DNA of 64,000 nucleotides from Hyphococcus aureus (GCF_042643165.1 NZ_JBHRSH010000002.1:1357874-1421873), one strand, 5' to 3'; shown: positions 7,562-17,375, counted from the first letter of the stretch. Notes: generated from the sequence alone by a model not told the origin. Numbers and translations: made by a program.

Positions 7562-9358
7562 TCACCCGTTCATCACCTCGGGATCGATGCGCGCAATTGC
7601 CTCGGCGCCAGCCGTCACGGCGTCGGTGAGCGCCACGGCTTCGGTGAGATAATTATCGGCGTAAAATTTCGTCAGCGCGATTTTCGATTCGTAATAGGCA
7701 GGGTCCTGCCCCTCATGCGCCGCGATGGCTGCCGCCTTGGCGCCATGGGCGAGATAATAGCCGCCAACCGCATTCCCGAATTGTTTGAGATATGGCGTCG
7801 CGCCGGCGAGGACATGCGTCTGATCTTTTTTCGTCGCTTCAAGCAACCATTCCGTAGACTGAAGAAGGGCGTCCGCCGCGCCGAGCAAGCGCTCGCCAAT
7901 ATGCACGAGGTCGTCGCGCTTCGCCGCCTTCAACATCATCGCTTCGGAATGAATGTCGGCGATGAGTTTTTTCGCCGCCGCGCCGCCGTCCCCTTGCAGC
8001 TTGCGGCCCACAAGGTCCATGGCCTGAATGCCATTGGTGCCTTCATAGATCGCGGCGATGCGCGCATCGCGCAAATGCTGCGCGGCGCCGGTCTCCTCAA
8101 TATAGCCCATGCCGCCATGCACCTGCACGCCGAGAGAGGCGACGTCATTGGCGCGGTCCGTGGACCATGCTTTCGAAATCGGCGTTAAGAGTTCCTCCAT
8201 CGCCTTCGCTTCTTTGCGCGTCTTCTCATCCGGCGCCGAGTGCGCGAGATCATAGGCCACAGCATTGGCGTAGCAGATCGCCCGCGACGCATCGGTGAGC
8301 GTCTTCATGGAATAGAGCATGCGTCGCACATCGGGATGCTCATAAATCGCGACCATGTCGCCGGATTTAACGCCCGGCGCCCGGCCCTGTTTACGATCCT
8401 GCGCATAGGCGAGCGCGCGCTGATAGGCGCGCTCGGCGACGCCGACGCCCTGCACCCCGACATCGAGACGCGCGGCGTTCATCATCACGAACATGTTGCG
8501 CAGGCCCTTGTTCTCTTCACCCAGCAGCGTGCCAATGCACTCGCCCTTGTCGCCAAACGCCATGACGCAAGTGGGCGAACCGTGAAGGCCCATTTTTTCT
8601 TCAAGCTTGATGCAGTGGGCGTCATTGCGCGCCCCGAGCGAGCCGTCTTCGTTCACATGAAACTTCGGCGCCAGAAACATGGAGATGCCGCCCGTCCCTT
8701 CCGGCGCATCGGGCAAGCGCGCCAGCACGAGATGAACAATGTTCTCCGTCATGTCGTGGTCGCCATAGGTGATGAAAATCTTCTGGCCTGAAATCCTGTA
8801 AGTACCGTCACCAACCGGCTCCGCCTTGGTGCGGATCGCCGAGAGATCCGATCCCGCCGAGGGTTCGGTCAGGTTCATGGTGCCGGTCCATTCGCCTGTG
8901 ACCATTTTTTCTAGATAAAGCCGTCTCTGCTCTTCGGTCGCGGCATGCAGGATCGCCTTCACCGCGCCGGTGGTCAGCGTCGTGCCGATGGCGAACGACA
9001 TGCAGGCGCCGTTAAGCGCATCGACCAGCGCCACGGCGAGCGTTGCGGGAAGTCCCTGCCCGCCCGCCTCTTCAGGGAAAGCGAGCGACGACCAGCCGCC
9101 CTCCACATATTGCTTGTAAGCTTCCTTGAAGCCCGGCGTCGTCCTGACCACCCCGTTCTCAAGCTTTGCGCCGTTGCGGTCGCTTTCCTCATTCAGGGGC
9201 GCGATCACGCCGTCGCAGAATTTCCCCATCTCCTCGAGGATCGCATCCACGAGATCGCCGGAAAGCTCCGGAAAGGCGCCCGATTTCTCCAGCGCGCCAA
9301 ACCCCGCCGCATGATCGAGAATAAAACGCATGTCGCGGATGGGTGTTTTGAAGGTCAT
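7562..9358 (-). CDS. Acyl-CoA dehydrogenase, FadE/DmdC-like long form
   Basis: The 598-residue protein starts at the ATG at 9358 (MTFKTPIRDM); the frame runs open further upstream without coding character. It has a short N-terminal acyl-CoA dehydrogenase extension, the N, middle and C domains, and a C-terminal tail of about 120 residues. This is the architecture of the 590-600-residue group that includes 3-methylmercaptopropionyl-CoA dehydrogenase. The FAD-binding segment MNLTEPSAGSDL, QVHGGMGYIEE and YEGTNGIQ with the likely catalytic Glu are all present. It should oxidise an acyl-CoA to the 2-enoyl-CoA; the substrate cannot be read from sequence. No electron-transfer flavoprotein gene is nearby. 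Confidence 0.9.
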   Translation of the reverse strand: MTFKTPIRDMRFILDHAAGFGALEKSGAFPELSGDLVDAILEEMGKFCDGVIAPLNEESDRNGAKLENGVVRTTPGFKEAYKQYVEGGWSSLAFPEEAGGQGLPATLAVALVDALNGACMSFAIGTTLTTGAVKAILHAATEEQRRLYLEKMVTGEWTGTMNLTEPSAGSDLSAIRTKAEPVGDGTYRISGQKIFITYGDHDMTENIVHLVLARLPDAPEGTGGISMFLAPKFHVNEDGSLGARNDAHCIKLEEKMGLHGSPTCVMAFGDKGECIGTLLGEENKGLRNMFVMMNAARLDVGVQGVGVAERAYQRALAYAQDRKQGRAPGVKSGDMVAIYEHPDVRRMLYSMKTLTDASRAICYANAVAYDLAHSAPDEKTRKEAKAMEELLTPISKAWSTDRANDVASLGVQVHGGMGYIEETGAAQHLRDARIAAIYEGTNGIQAMDLVGRKLQGDGGAAAKKLIADIHSEAMMLKAAKRDDLVHIGERLLGAADALLQSTEWLLEATKKDQTHVLAGATPYLKQFGNAVGGYYLAHGAKAAAIAAHEGQDPAYYESKIALTKFYADNYLTEAVALTDAVTAGAEAIARIDPEVMNG

Positions 9359-9446
9359 GGGGCGCTCCGGAAGATGAACAGGAATGGTGTTTCCGGTATT
9401 TAGGGCGCTGCTGCGCGACACGCCAGCATGGATTGCAGACGGATCG

Positions 9447-10292
9447 TTATTCCGGATGCTGGCCGGTGACGACAAACCGAGCGCCGGCGCCGTTGCTTTC
9501 TCTGGATATAGCGCCGCCAGCCTGTAGGGCGAAGGCTTCAACCAGATCAGAGCCGAGACTGGCTCCATTTCCCTGACCGTTTCCAGCGCCATTTTCAAAA
9601 CCGCAGCCATTGTCGGCGACTGTGAGGCGCCAGTTTTCGCCGTCTTCATCGAAGCTGATGGCGACTTCGCCATCCTGCCGGTCGCGGAAAGCGTGTTTGG
9701 CCGCATTGGTGACAAGTTCGTTCACCACCAGCCCGATCGCCGCCGCTTTTTCGCGCGGCATTTGCGTTTCGTGAACATCGAGCCGGATTTTTACGTCGTC
9801 TCCGGCGAACAGGGCGTCAGACAGATGCGCCGTAATCTCGGCGAGATAGGCTCGCATATCCACAAGGCTGGCCACATCATCGCTGTTATAGCTTTCATAG
9901 AGCGATTTATGCGCGGCGGCGAAGCTATGGAGGCGGCCTGAAGCAATGTCGAGCGCTTCCTTTGCGCTGAGGCTGTCGGTGCTGCGCGACTGTAATTTGA
10001 TAAAGCTTTCGACGATGGCGAAATTGTTGCGCATTCGGTGATCGATTTCCCGCAGCAACAGACCGCGAGCTGTAATCTGTTTATCGCGTTCCCTGACCGC
10101 CTCGCGCACCGCCCGCCGAAATATCTCCGCGAAGATTACGATCACAAGGGCGGCGGTTCCATTCACCACTGTCCGGGCGCCGTCGCCCGCCACTTCAAAT
10201 GCGAACGATCCTTCAGTCGGCAAAACAAAGTACCAGGCGAACAGAAAAGATGTGAGCCACGCCGTCAGCCCCGCCTGCCAGCGGCCAAACAA
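9447..10292 (-). CDS. HisKA_2-type membrane sensor histidine kinase
   Basis: The protein has membrane helices, then an H-box EIDHRMRNNFAIVESF typical of HisKA_2/HWE kinases, an N-box VVNELVTNAAKHAF, and the G1 motif ADNGCGF, so it should autophosphorylate and act in a stress or light-type two-component pathway. The TTG at 10292 is the first usual start. The frame is open back to the stop at 10563-10565, however, and encodes further hydrophobic sequence (for example GPFSLIYPAILIAT) that matches the missing first helices of a DUF4118-like sensor region. The true start is therefore probably upstream at an unusual codon such as CTG 10406, or the 5' end has been damaged. Confidence 0.82.
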   Translation of the reverse strand: MFGRWQAGLTAWLTSFLFAWYFVLPTEGSFAFEVAGDGARTVVNGTAALVIVIFAEIFRRAVREAVRERDKQITARGLLLREIDHRMRNNFAIVESFIKLQSRSTDSLSAKEALDIASGRLHSFAAAHKSLYESYNSDDVASLVDMRAYLAEITAHLSDALFAGDDVKIRLDVHETQMPREKAAAIGLVVNELVTNAAKHAFRDRQDGEVAISFDEDGENWRLTVADNGCGFENGAGNGQGNGASLGSDLVEAFALQAGGAISRESNGAGARFVVTGQHPE

Positions 10293-10786
10293 GGTGGCGA
10301 TCAGGATTGCCGGATAGATAAGAGAAAAAGGCCCCGCCGCATGCGCCAGAAAATCGACAAAGGCGCGCGCGCCAGCCGCCGCCAGGGTGCAGGCAAGCCC
10401 AAACAGAATCTGGGAAACAAGGGGCGGCGCAAGCTCATGGAAATGGTCGGCGACATCGAAATCGCTGATTTTTCTGAGAGAGGAGCGCTGTTCTATATCA
10501 AACCTGCTACGTGCGAAGACAAATGCATATTGTTTTCTAGCATATAGTAAGCTCGGCGCATATTAACATGGATCAAGCTGGTAAAGTCCGCATGTTTCCT
10601 GTGCGTGGCCGGAGCTTTCTCCTAATTTGCTACAATGCCTGTAGCTTCATGAGCGGCAGCCAACGCCCAATGATGCTAATTTACTCTCTTTATATGGCCG
10701 AATGCAGAAGGCGCCATCCGGGGGCGGACTTTTAGTACACCGCCCGGAACCGCCCCCAATGGGCGAGACGCATGGGAAAAGCTTCT

Positions 10787-11491
10787 CTAAGCGGGGTGCA
10801 TCTCTTCGCCGGTCAGCGGCGCCGAGCTGGCTTCCGCATAATCGACACAGCGTAGCCAGGAATTCACCGTGCGCGTCAGATCCGCAGGCCCGACGATTTT
10901 TACATCACCCTCGCGGATCGCCTCTTTGTAACTGCGATGGCCAAGCCAGCAATCGGTCATGGCGCGCACGGTCGTCGTAAAATACAAATCCACGTCGCGG
11001 CCGGGATCCTTGACGCAGACATCCACCACTTCACGCTGCACGACCAGCCACCAGATGCGGTCCTTGCGCATATCCTCGAACTCGAAACGCAAGGTCGTTT
11101 CATCGCCCGGCAATTTTTCGGTCGCGATGGTACGCTCAAGATAAAGCATCAAAAGTTCGACGTCATAATCCTCGTCGACGAGATGCTCTTTCGCCCAGCG
11201 CATGCCCCAATCGCCGAGCCCCTTCAGAACCGGCGCCAATTCCTCGCAGGCAGGCGTCGGAAAATATTCATAGGTCTTCTGGCCGGGGATCTTGCGCTTC
11301 ACGATCAGGCCGTTTTCGGTCAGCGTTTTGAGGCGGCTTGTCAGGAGCGCCGGAGATATCGTGCCGAGACCGCGCTGGAGGACGTTGAAGCGCCGACCGC
11401 CCACGAGTAGCTCGCGGACAATTAGCAGCGTCCAGCGATCGCCAAGGAGCTCCGTCGCCTTCGCGATGGGGCAGAACTGGCCGTATTGCAT
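10787..11491 (-). CDS. HxlR-family winged-helix transcriptional regulator
   Basis: The 234-residue protein has an N-terminal HxlR domain (about residues 5-100): CPIAKATELLGDRWTLLIVR, then the recognition region SPALLTSRLKTLTENGLI and a wing. It continues with about 130 residues resembling an SCP2-like sterol-carrier fold, a combination common in this family. It is divergent from the small gene at 11642 and the methyltransferase at 11889, with 150 bp between, so it may regulate them. The ligand is unknown. Confidence 0.9.
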   Translation of the reverse strand: MQYGQFCPIAKATELLGDRWTLLIVRELLVGGRRFNVLQRGLGTISPALLTSRLKTLTENGLIVKRKIPGQKTYEYFPTPACEELAPVLKGLGDWGMRWAKEHLVDEDYDVELLMLYLERTIATEKLPGDETTLRFEFEDMRKDRIWWLVVQREVVDVCVKDPGRDVDLYFTTTVRAMTDCWLGHRSYKEAIREGDVKIVGPADLTRTVNSWLRCVDYAEASSAPLTGEEMHPA

Positions 11492-11641
11492 AGAACTCTC
11501 CCCCCTGGCTCGCCCTACTTCATATCAGGAAGCGGGCTACTTCAAAATCTGTAGCGCTAAGCTTCAGTCCGTGAAGCATCCCCGCCAGCGCCTGTTCCCT
11601 ATGACCCGTTCATCGCTACGAGGCAACCGGAGGAACCCGCC

Positions 11642-11860
11642 ATGACTGCTCATCTTGAACGCCTTACCGCTTTTCGGGGCGCATCCTTGACAGCAGTCTG
11701 GGCGGCGCTCCGGTTCACGCGCCTCGCCGGGGCCGCGAAGAAGACCGGAATCGCATCCGGCCTCGTCGGCCTCGGCGCGGCGCTGCACCTCGCCTGGCAT
11801 GCGCTGCCTGTCTTTCAGGCGGCGACGGCGGGCGGGCTCGTCCTTGCCTGCCATTCATAA
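11642..11860 (+). CDS. Small hydrophobic protein, unknown function
   Basis: The 72-residue protein is supported by a strong GGAGG ribosome-binding site eight bases before the ATG. It is Ala/Gly/Leu-rich, with one or two short hydrophobic segments (about 40-70). No family is recognised. It sits in the divergent region opposite the HxlR regulator and 28 bp before the methyltransferase gene, so the two are likely co-transcribed. Confidence 0.6.
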   Translation: MTAHLERLTAFRGASLTAVWAALRFTRLAGAAKKTGIASGLVGLGAALHLAWHALPVFQAATAGGLVLACHS

Positions 11861-11888
11861 CAATCAACGAAAGAAACAGGAGAAACCC

Positions 11889-12950
11889 ATGACCATCAAT
11901 GTAAACCCCACGGAAGTTTTTGCAGGACAAGTTGTTGGCGACGTCGCCGCCGCCATGTCCGGCGTGCTGACCAGCCTCGGCCACAAGCTCGGCCTCTATC
12001 AGGCGATGGCTGCCGCTGGCCCGATCTCGTCTGAAACGCTGGCGAAAAACACAAACCTCACTGAGCGCTATGTGCGCGAATGGCTGAACAACCAGACCGC
12101 CGGCGGTTATGTGACCTATGATCCGGTGTCGCAAACCTATGAACTGCCCGAGGCCCATGTTCCGGTGCTTGCCGATCCGGACAGCCCGGTCTTTCTGATC
12201 CCCGCGCTCGAAGTCGCGGCATCGCTGTGGTTCGACGAAGACAAGATCGCAAACGCTTTCCGCACGGGCGGCGGCATCGCCTGGTCCGATCATCACGAGC
12301 GTTTGTTCTGCGGTTGTGAAGCCCTGTTCAAACCGGGCTACAAAGCGAGCCTCATCGCCGACTGGATCGGCGCGCTTGACGGCGTCTCCGAAACCTTAAG
12401 CAAGGGCGGCAAGGTCGCCGACATCGGTTGCGGTCATGGCGCGTCTGCGGTGCTGATCGCAAAAGCGTTTCCGAAGGCGAGCGTGCATGGTTTCGACAAT
12501 CACCTTCGCTCCGTGGAAACGGCGCGCAAGCGCGCGAACGAAGCAGACGCCGGCGACAATGTCGCCTTCGACGCCGCCACCGCGAAAAACTTTCCGGGCA
12601 AGGACTATGATCTTGTCTGCTACATGGACTGCCTGCACGACATGGGCGATCCGCTTGGCGCCGCGCGTCACGCCTACGCCGCGCTGAAGCCCGGCGGAAC
12701 CGTGCTCCTGGTGGAGCCCGCCGCCGCCGACGCCGTTGAGAACAATATCAATCCGGTGAGCCGTCTTTATTATGCAGCCTCGACGGGGGTGTGCACGCCC
12801 TGCTCGAAGTCACAGGAAGTCGGCGCGGCCCTTGGGGCGCAAGCCGGTCCGGCGCGCCTGTCAGCGCTGTTGAAAGAAGCGGGATTCGCCAGCGTCCGCG
12901 TCGCGGCGCAGACGCCGTTCAATATTATCCTCGAAGCGCGCAAAGCCTGA
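11889..12950 (+). CDS. Class I SAM-dependent methyltransferase with N-terminal winged helix
   Basis: The chosen ATG at 11889 has CAGGAGAAACCC directly before it; the open frame to its left overlaps the small upstream gene. The 353-residue protein begins with a winged-helix dimerisation region (about 20-90, with TERYVREWLNNQTAGGYV), as in Rv2258c-like methyltransferases. A Rossmann domain follows with motif I VADIGCGHGAS (about residue 177), GFDNH and the YMDCLHDMGDP segment. It probably methylates a small molecule; the substrate is not evident. It may be controlled by the divergent HxlR protein. Confidence 0.88.
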   Translation: MTINVNPTEVFAGQVVGDVAAAMSGVLTSLGHKLGLYQAMAAAGPISSETLAKNTNLTERYVREWLNNQTAGGYVTYDPVSQTYELPEAHVPVLADPDSPVFLIPALEVAASLWFDEDKIANAFRTGGGIAWSDHHERLFCGCEALFKPGYKASLIADWIGALDGVSETLSKGGKVADIGCGHGASAVLIAKAFPKASVHGFDNHLRSVETARKRANEADAGDNVAFDAATAKNFPGKDYDLVCYMDCLHDMGDPLGAARHAYAALKPGGTVLLVEPAAADAVENNINPVSRLYYAASTGVCTPCSKSQEVGAALGAQAGPARLSALLKEAGFASVRVAAQTPFNIILEARKA

Positions 12951-12974
12951 CGCCGCTTTAGGGGGAGTGAAAAC

Positions 12975-13006
12975 GGCGCGCGCCCCGAGGAGACGGGACG
13001 CGCGCC
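12975..13006. terminator. Strong GC hairpin between methyltransferase and Sua5 genes
   Basis: GGCGCGCG and CGCGCGCC pair around an inner CCCG/CGGG stem and an AGGAGA loop. There is no T-run after it, so it would be a weak intrinsic terminator at best. It ends only about 20 bases before the Sua5 start and could instead shape that gene's leader. Confidence 0.35.
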
Positions 13007-13025
13007 GCCTGCTATAGGGCGCGCC

Positions 13026-13976
13026 ATGACCGCACTCGACCACAAGAATATCCGCGACGCCGCCCGCATCATTCGTGATGGCGGGGTCATCGCCATGCCG
13101 ACGGAGACCGTTTACGGCCTCGCCGCCGACGCCACCAATGACACAGCCGTGGCGCGGATCTTCGAGGCCAAGGGCCGGCCGCAATTCAATCCGCTCATTA
13201 TACATGTTTCGGGCGTGGAGATGGCGCGCGCTTTTGTGGAGGTTTCGCCGCTCGCGCAAAAGCTGATGGCCGAATTCTGGCCGGGGCCGCTGACGTTGGT
13301 CCTGCCGCGCAAAAAAGACAGCAATCTCTCCCTGCTGGTTTCCGCAGGACTTGATACGGTCGGCGTCCGCATGCCGAAACACGACCTTGCGCAAGCCCTC
13401 ATCAAAGCCGCTGACCGCCCGCTCGCGGCGCCCAGCGCCAACCGGTCCGGAACCATCAGCCCGACACGCGCGGACCACGTAAAAGATGGTCTGGGCGAGC
13501 GCGTCGATATGATTCTCGATGGCGGGCCCTGCCCCGTGGGTGTCGAATCGACCATCGTGAAAGTTGAAAACGATCGCGTCACACTGCTGCGTCCCGGCGG
13601 GATTGCGCGCGAGGCGATCGAGCGCAGCGCCGGACAGGCGCTCTCCTCCGCACACGGAAAGATCGAGGCGCCGGGCATGATGACGAGCCATTACGCGCCG
13701 GACGCAAAAATACGCCTCAATGCACAGGAACAAAGAGAGGGCGAAGCCTTTCTCGGCTTCGGCGAGATCGAGGGCGCCGGTCCGTCATCATTGAACTTAA
13801 GCAAAAGCGGCGACCTCGCCGAAGCCGCCGCCAATCTCTTCGCTTATCTTCGCGAGGCCGACCTGGCCGCGAAAACCCATGGCCTCAAGACCATCGCCGT
13901 CGCGCCCATCCCCATGGAAGGGTTGGGGGAAGCGATCAATGACCGCCTCGCCCGCGCCGCGGCGCCGCGCGACTGA
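13026..13976 (+). CDS. tsaC: L-threonylcarbamoyladenylate synthase, Sua5 type
   Basis: The 316-residue protein contains a full YrdC domain (about residues 8-195): PTETVYGLAADA, AKGRPQFNPLIIHV, the WPGPLTLVL strand and PSANRSGTISPT. A linker and a C-terminal Sua5 domain follow. The length fits Sua5 rather than the short TsaC form. It makes threonylcarbamoyl-AMP from threonine, bicarbonate and ATP for the t6A37 modification of ANN-decoding tRNAs. The linker motif MTSHYAPDA is conserved in Sua5 proteins. Confidence 0.96.
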   Translation: MTALDHKNIRDAARIIRDGGVIAMPTETVYGLAADATNDTAVARIFEAKGRPQFNPLIIHVSGVEMARAFVEVSPLAQKLMAEFWPGPLTLVLPRKKDSNLSLLVSAGLDTVGVRMPKHDLAQALIKAADRPLAAPSANRSGTISPTRADHVKDGLGERVDMILDGGPCPVGVESTIVKVENDRVTLLRPGGIAREAIERSAGQALSSAHGKIEAPGMMTSHYAPDAKIRLNAQEQREGEAFLGFGEIEGAGPSSLNLSKSGDLAEAAANLFAYLREADLAAKTHGLKTIAVAPIPMEGLGEAINDRLARAAAPRD

Positions 13977-13977
13977 C

Positions 13978-14769
13978 TTATTCGGGCTTTTTGAATTTGT
14001 AGAGAAAACGGTCGGTCTTGCGCCGCACTTCCGGTTCAAAAATATTGACGTCGTAATTGTCGTCAGGATTGCGCAACACGTCGCTTTCGCCCGCGAGCAT
14101 GAACCCCGCCTCCGTCACCATTTCGAGAACCAGCGCCGGATCGATGCGGTGCACGGAATTGCCTGCGCTTTTCGGCGAGCCGGGCGTCGCTGCGTGATCC
14201 AGCACGAAGAAGACCCCCCCGGGTTTCAAAATGCGCATGATCTCCGCAAAGGCGCCATTGTCATCGCCAAGCGCGGCGCCGCCGGGGGTGTAATAAAGAT
14301 CATGGGGACCGAGAAGCCAGGTCACCATATCCATGGAGCCGTCTTCAGCATCGAGATCGTCGAAATTGGATTTCGTAACACGCACATTATCGAGACTCGC
14401 GACGCGGTTCGTCACGATATCGCCGAGAAAGGCGTCGAACGGCTCGGGGTTGTGGATGACGACCTCGCCCTTCGGACCCACAAGCGGCGAGAAAAGCTGC
14501 GTATAGTAACCGGCGCCGCCTTCGACCTCGAAGATTTTCATGCCCGGCTTGATGTCCATATAGGCAAGCACATTGGCCGGTTTTCTCAGCGCGTCATCGC
14601 CATGATCCTCAACCGGGCGCGACGGCAGCGACAACACCGCCGCGGCGCGCGCTGCCGGATCGTCGCCAGCGGCCGCGAGCGCATCTTCCGGCGCACCCTC
14701 TCCACAAGCAGCGAAAAGCATCGCCATCGCGCCAATCAGCGCGGCGTCAATTGTCCTGAACCTTACCAT
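13978..14769 (-). CDS. Exported methyltransferase-like lipoprotein (COG4798 type)
   Basis: The 263-residue protein has a signal sequence ending in LFAACG, a lipobox-like site at about residue 22. A Rossmann methyltransferase-like domain follows, with IFEVEGGAGYYTQLF as motif I and ILKPGGVFFVLDHAA as a post-motif strand. Family members are called predicted methyltransferases, but an exported location without a SAM supply makes the activity uncertain. The start has GGGAGAGG at ideal spacing. It ends one base after the convergent Sua5 gene. Confidence 0.85.
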   Translation of the reverse strand: MVRFRTIDAALIGAMAMLFAACGEGAPEDALAAAGDDPAARAAAVLSLPSRPVEDHGDDALRKPANVLAYMDIKPGMKIFEVEGGAGYYTQLFSPLVGPKGEVVIHNPEPFDAFLGDIVTNRVASLDNVRVTKSNFDDLDAEDGSMDMVTWLLGPHDLYYTPGGAALGDDNGAFAEIMRILKPGGVFFVLDHAATPGSPKSAGNSVHRIDPALVLEMVTEAGFMLAGESDVLRNPDDNYDVNIFEPEVRRKTDRFLYKFKKPE

Positions 14770-14948
14770 GAACGCCTCTCCCGCAACGTCCGGCCAGCCT
14801 CAAATCCGAAAGAAAGGCCGCCAGCCATCGCCCCCGTCTTTCGCAGGAGGTGATACGCCTCTTCGCGGCCGAAGGCAAAAACAACGGGCAGCTTGAACGC
14901 ATGGCGCGCCCTCACTACACAAGAGCGAAAGCAAGTCGGAACGCCCTG

Positions 14949-16370
14949 ATGTCCACGAAAAAACGCCCCGTCCCTTCCAGCGACAAGCTCGACGCCATCC
15001 GCGCCCTCGTAGGCGACAAGGGCGTCTTCGAAGGCGCTGACGCGGCGGCGTTCCTGTCCGAATGGCGCGGGCGCTGGCCCGGGGAAGCCTCGCTCATCGT
15101 TGCGCCCGCCTCCACGGAAGAAGTCGCAGCGGTCGTCAAATATTGCAACGAAAACGACATCGCCATCACGCCCCAAGGCGGCAATACCGGCCTTGTGGGC
15201 GGACAGATCCCGTTTGGCGATGAAATCCTCCTGTCGCTGAAACGCATGCGCAAGATTCGCGCAATCGAACCCTTGAACAACACCATGACGGTCGACGCCG
15301 GGGTGACGCTCGCCGAAGCGCAGGAAGCGGCGAAACAAGCCGGGCGCCTGTTTCCCCTGTCGATCGGATCGGAAGGCACCTGTCAGATCGGCGGCGTCAT
15401 TTCCACCAACGCCGGGGGCGTCAATGTTTTGCGTTACGGCAATACGCGCGACCTCGTGCTCGGGCTTGAGGCGGTGACCCCGTCGGGCGACATCTGGCGC
15501 GGGCTGAAACGCCTGCGCAAGGACAATACCGGCTATGATCTGAAACAGCTATTAATCGGCGGCGAAGGCACGCTTGGGATCGTCACCGGCGCGGTGTTGA
15601 AACTGTTTCCTGTGCCGGCGGAAAAAATCACCATCTGCGCCGGACTGAAAAGCGCGGAAGACGCCGTCAGACTTTTATCGCTGGCGCAGGGCGCCACCGG
15701 CGGAATGACATCGAGCTTCGAATTGATGGCGCGGCTTTGCATCGATCTTGTGCTGAAACATATCCCGCAGACACGCGATCCGTTGAGCGAACAATATCCC
15801 TGGTATGTGCTCGCCGAATTTTCATCGGGTCAGAAATCAGGTTTGCGTGAAACCGTAGAAACCATGCTCGGCGATGCGCTGGAGCAAGGCCTGATCGCCG
15901 ACGCGGTGATCGCCGAAAACGAAACCCACGCCCATGATTTCTGGCGCATCCGTCATTCCATTTCCGAAGCCATCAATGGCGAGGGCCTCGGCGCGCGCCA
16001 TGATGTATCGGTCGCGACCAGCGATATTCCGGCGTTTCTCGAAAAGGCCGACGCCGCCGTTCTCAATCTTTCGCCGGGCGCGCGCTTCGCCTCCTTCGGC
16101 CATATCGGCGACGGCAACGTGCATTATGACATTCTCGGTCCCGAAGGATCGTCGGCCGATGTGCTGGAGCCGGTGCGTCCGCAAATCGAATCCGCCGTCT
16201 ATGATGTGATCGGCGCGTTTTCCGGCTCGATCTCCGCCGAGCATGGGGTCGGACGCCACCGCCGCGACACGCTCGCCAAGCGTAAAAGCGCGGTTGAACT
16301 TGAGATGATGCGCGCCATCAAACGCGCGCTCGATCCCAAAGGGATTATGAATCCCGGCAAGATGCTCTAG
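14949..16370 (+). CDS. FAD-linked D-2-hydroxyacid dehydrogenase (D-2-hydroxyglutarate/D-lactate type)
   Basis: The 473-residue protein has an FAD_binding_4 domain (about 40-225) with PQGGNTGLVGGQIP and GSEGTCQIGGVISTNAGG. An FAD-oxidase C-terminal domain follows with FGHIGDGNVHYDIL (metal and substrate-binding His), SAEHGVGRHRRD and the closing LDPKGIMNPGKML. This set is typical of D-2-hydroxyglutarate dehydrogenases and of D-lactate dehydrogenases (glycolate oxidase subunit D relatives), and I cannot separate the two by eye. Upstream ATG codons at 14850 and 14901 are in frame, but the sequence before 14949 looks non-conserved. Confidence 0.9.
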   Translation: MSTKKRPVPSSDKLDAIRALVGDKGVFEGADAAAFLSEWRGRWPGEASLIVAPASTEEVAAVVKYCNENDIAITPQGGNTGLVGGQIPFGDEILLSLKRMRKIRAIEPLNNTMTVDAGVTLAEAQEAAKQAGRLFPLSIGSEGTCQIGGVISTNAGGVNVLRYGNTRDLVLGLEAVTPSGDIWRGLKRLRKDNTGYDLKQLLIGGEGTLGIVTGAVLKLFPVPAEKITICAGLKSAEDAVRLLSLAQGATGGMTSSFELMARLCIDLVLKHIPQTRDPLSEQYPWYVLAEFSSGQKSGLRETVETMLGDALEQGLIADAVIAENETHAHDFWRIRHSISEAINGEGLGARHDVSVATSDIPAFLEKADAAVLNLSPGARFASFGHIGDGNVHYDILGPEGSSADVLEPVRPQIESAVYDVIGAFSGSISAEHGVGRHRRDTLAKRKSAVELEMMRAIKRALDPKGIMNPGKML

Positions 16371-16503
16371 CCTCGCCCAGCGCCTGTTCATACTCAGCAC
16401 GAATTTGCCGCGCGTGAATGCGTTGACTTTTTGTCCGCAGTGATCGTAGCTGATGAGAGTCGTTTAGCAACATTGATTTTAATAATCAGTATCAGGATTT
16501 TTT

Positions 16504-17205
16504 ATGAGCGAAACCAAAACCGTTCGCGTCTGGGATCTGCCGACACGGTTCTTCCACTGGTCGCTGCTCGTGCTTGTCGTGGTCAGCTGGTTCACCGGCG
16601 AAGAAGAAGGCGCTGCGTCGCTTATCCACCGGCTAAGCGGCGAAGCCATTGTCGGCTTGCTAGTCTTCCGCCTGATATGGGGGTTCGGGGGCGGCGAGTA
16701 TGCGCGGTTTTCACATTTTTTTGCGCCGCCTGCCGAGATTATCGCCCACATCAAAGAACTGGTCCGATTTAAGGCCGCCCCAACGCTCGGCCATAACGCC
16801 CTTGGCTCCCTGGCGAGCCTTGTTCTCTTGCTGCTTGTCGCCCTTGTCGCAATCACCGGATTGCTCAGCGCTGACGGCGACCGAACCGGGCCGTTATCGG
16901 TGATTTTCAATGTCAATCTGAAGGATATTCACGAGCCGGCTTTTCGCGTGTTACAGGCTATGATTGTTGTTCACATATTAGGGGTGGCGGTCACCAGCTT
17001 CGCCAGCCGTGACAACCTCCCCCGCGCGATGATCACCGGCGCCAAGAAACGTCCCGCAAGCGACGCGTCAAAAGATGCAAAGCCCGCATCGATGCGCGCT
17101 CTTTTGGCGGCGAGCGCCGCCGCTATGATCGTCGCGGGCGGACTGATGTTGATGCCGCATCCGCCGGGAGAAGATGACCATACGCACGACCACGACGACC
17201 ATTAG
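16504..17205 (+). CDS. Cytochrome b561 / Ni-hydrogenase b-type membrane cytochrome
   Basis: The 233-residue protein begins with VRVWDLPTRFFHWSLLVLVV, the hallmark of Ni-hydrogenase-type b cytochromes, and has four membrane helices. Candidate haem ligands are His18, His42 (HRLSGE), His96 (LGHNALG) and the His in VVHILG. After the helices comes a cytoplasmic or periplasmic linker, a fifth hydrophobic segment and a histidine/aspartate-rich tail (HTHDHDDH) that could bind a metal. It probably passes electrons between quinol and a soluble partner; no hydrogenase or cytochrome c gene is adjacent. Confidence 0.9.
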   Translation: MSETKTVRVWDLPTRFFHWSLLVLVVVSWFTGEEEGAASLIHRLSGEAIVGLLVFRLIWGFGGGEYARFSHFFAPPAEIIAHIKELVRFKAAPTLGHNALGSLASLVLLLLVALVAITGLLSADGDRTGPLSVIFNVNLKDIHEPAFRVLQAMIVVHILGVAVTSFASRDNLPRAMITGAKKRPASDASKDAKPASMRALLAASAAAMIVAGGLMLMPHPPGEDDHTHDHDDH

Positions 17206-17375
17206 CCGCACGCAATGAAAATGATTTGCGGCCAAAACTTTCCCTGCTGATTTTCTCACAAATGTGTCATCTGGCGCCGAAGCGCATGTCAGGTTGATCT
17301 CAGTCAAAACAGGGTCTGCTCAATTTACGATAGTCAAAAGCAGCTTTTGACCCCCCACCCTCAGGAGAAGCAGAC

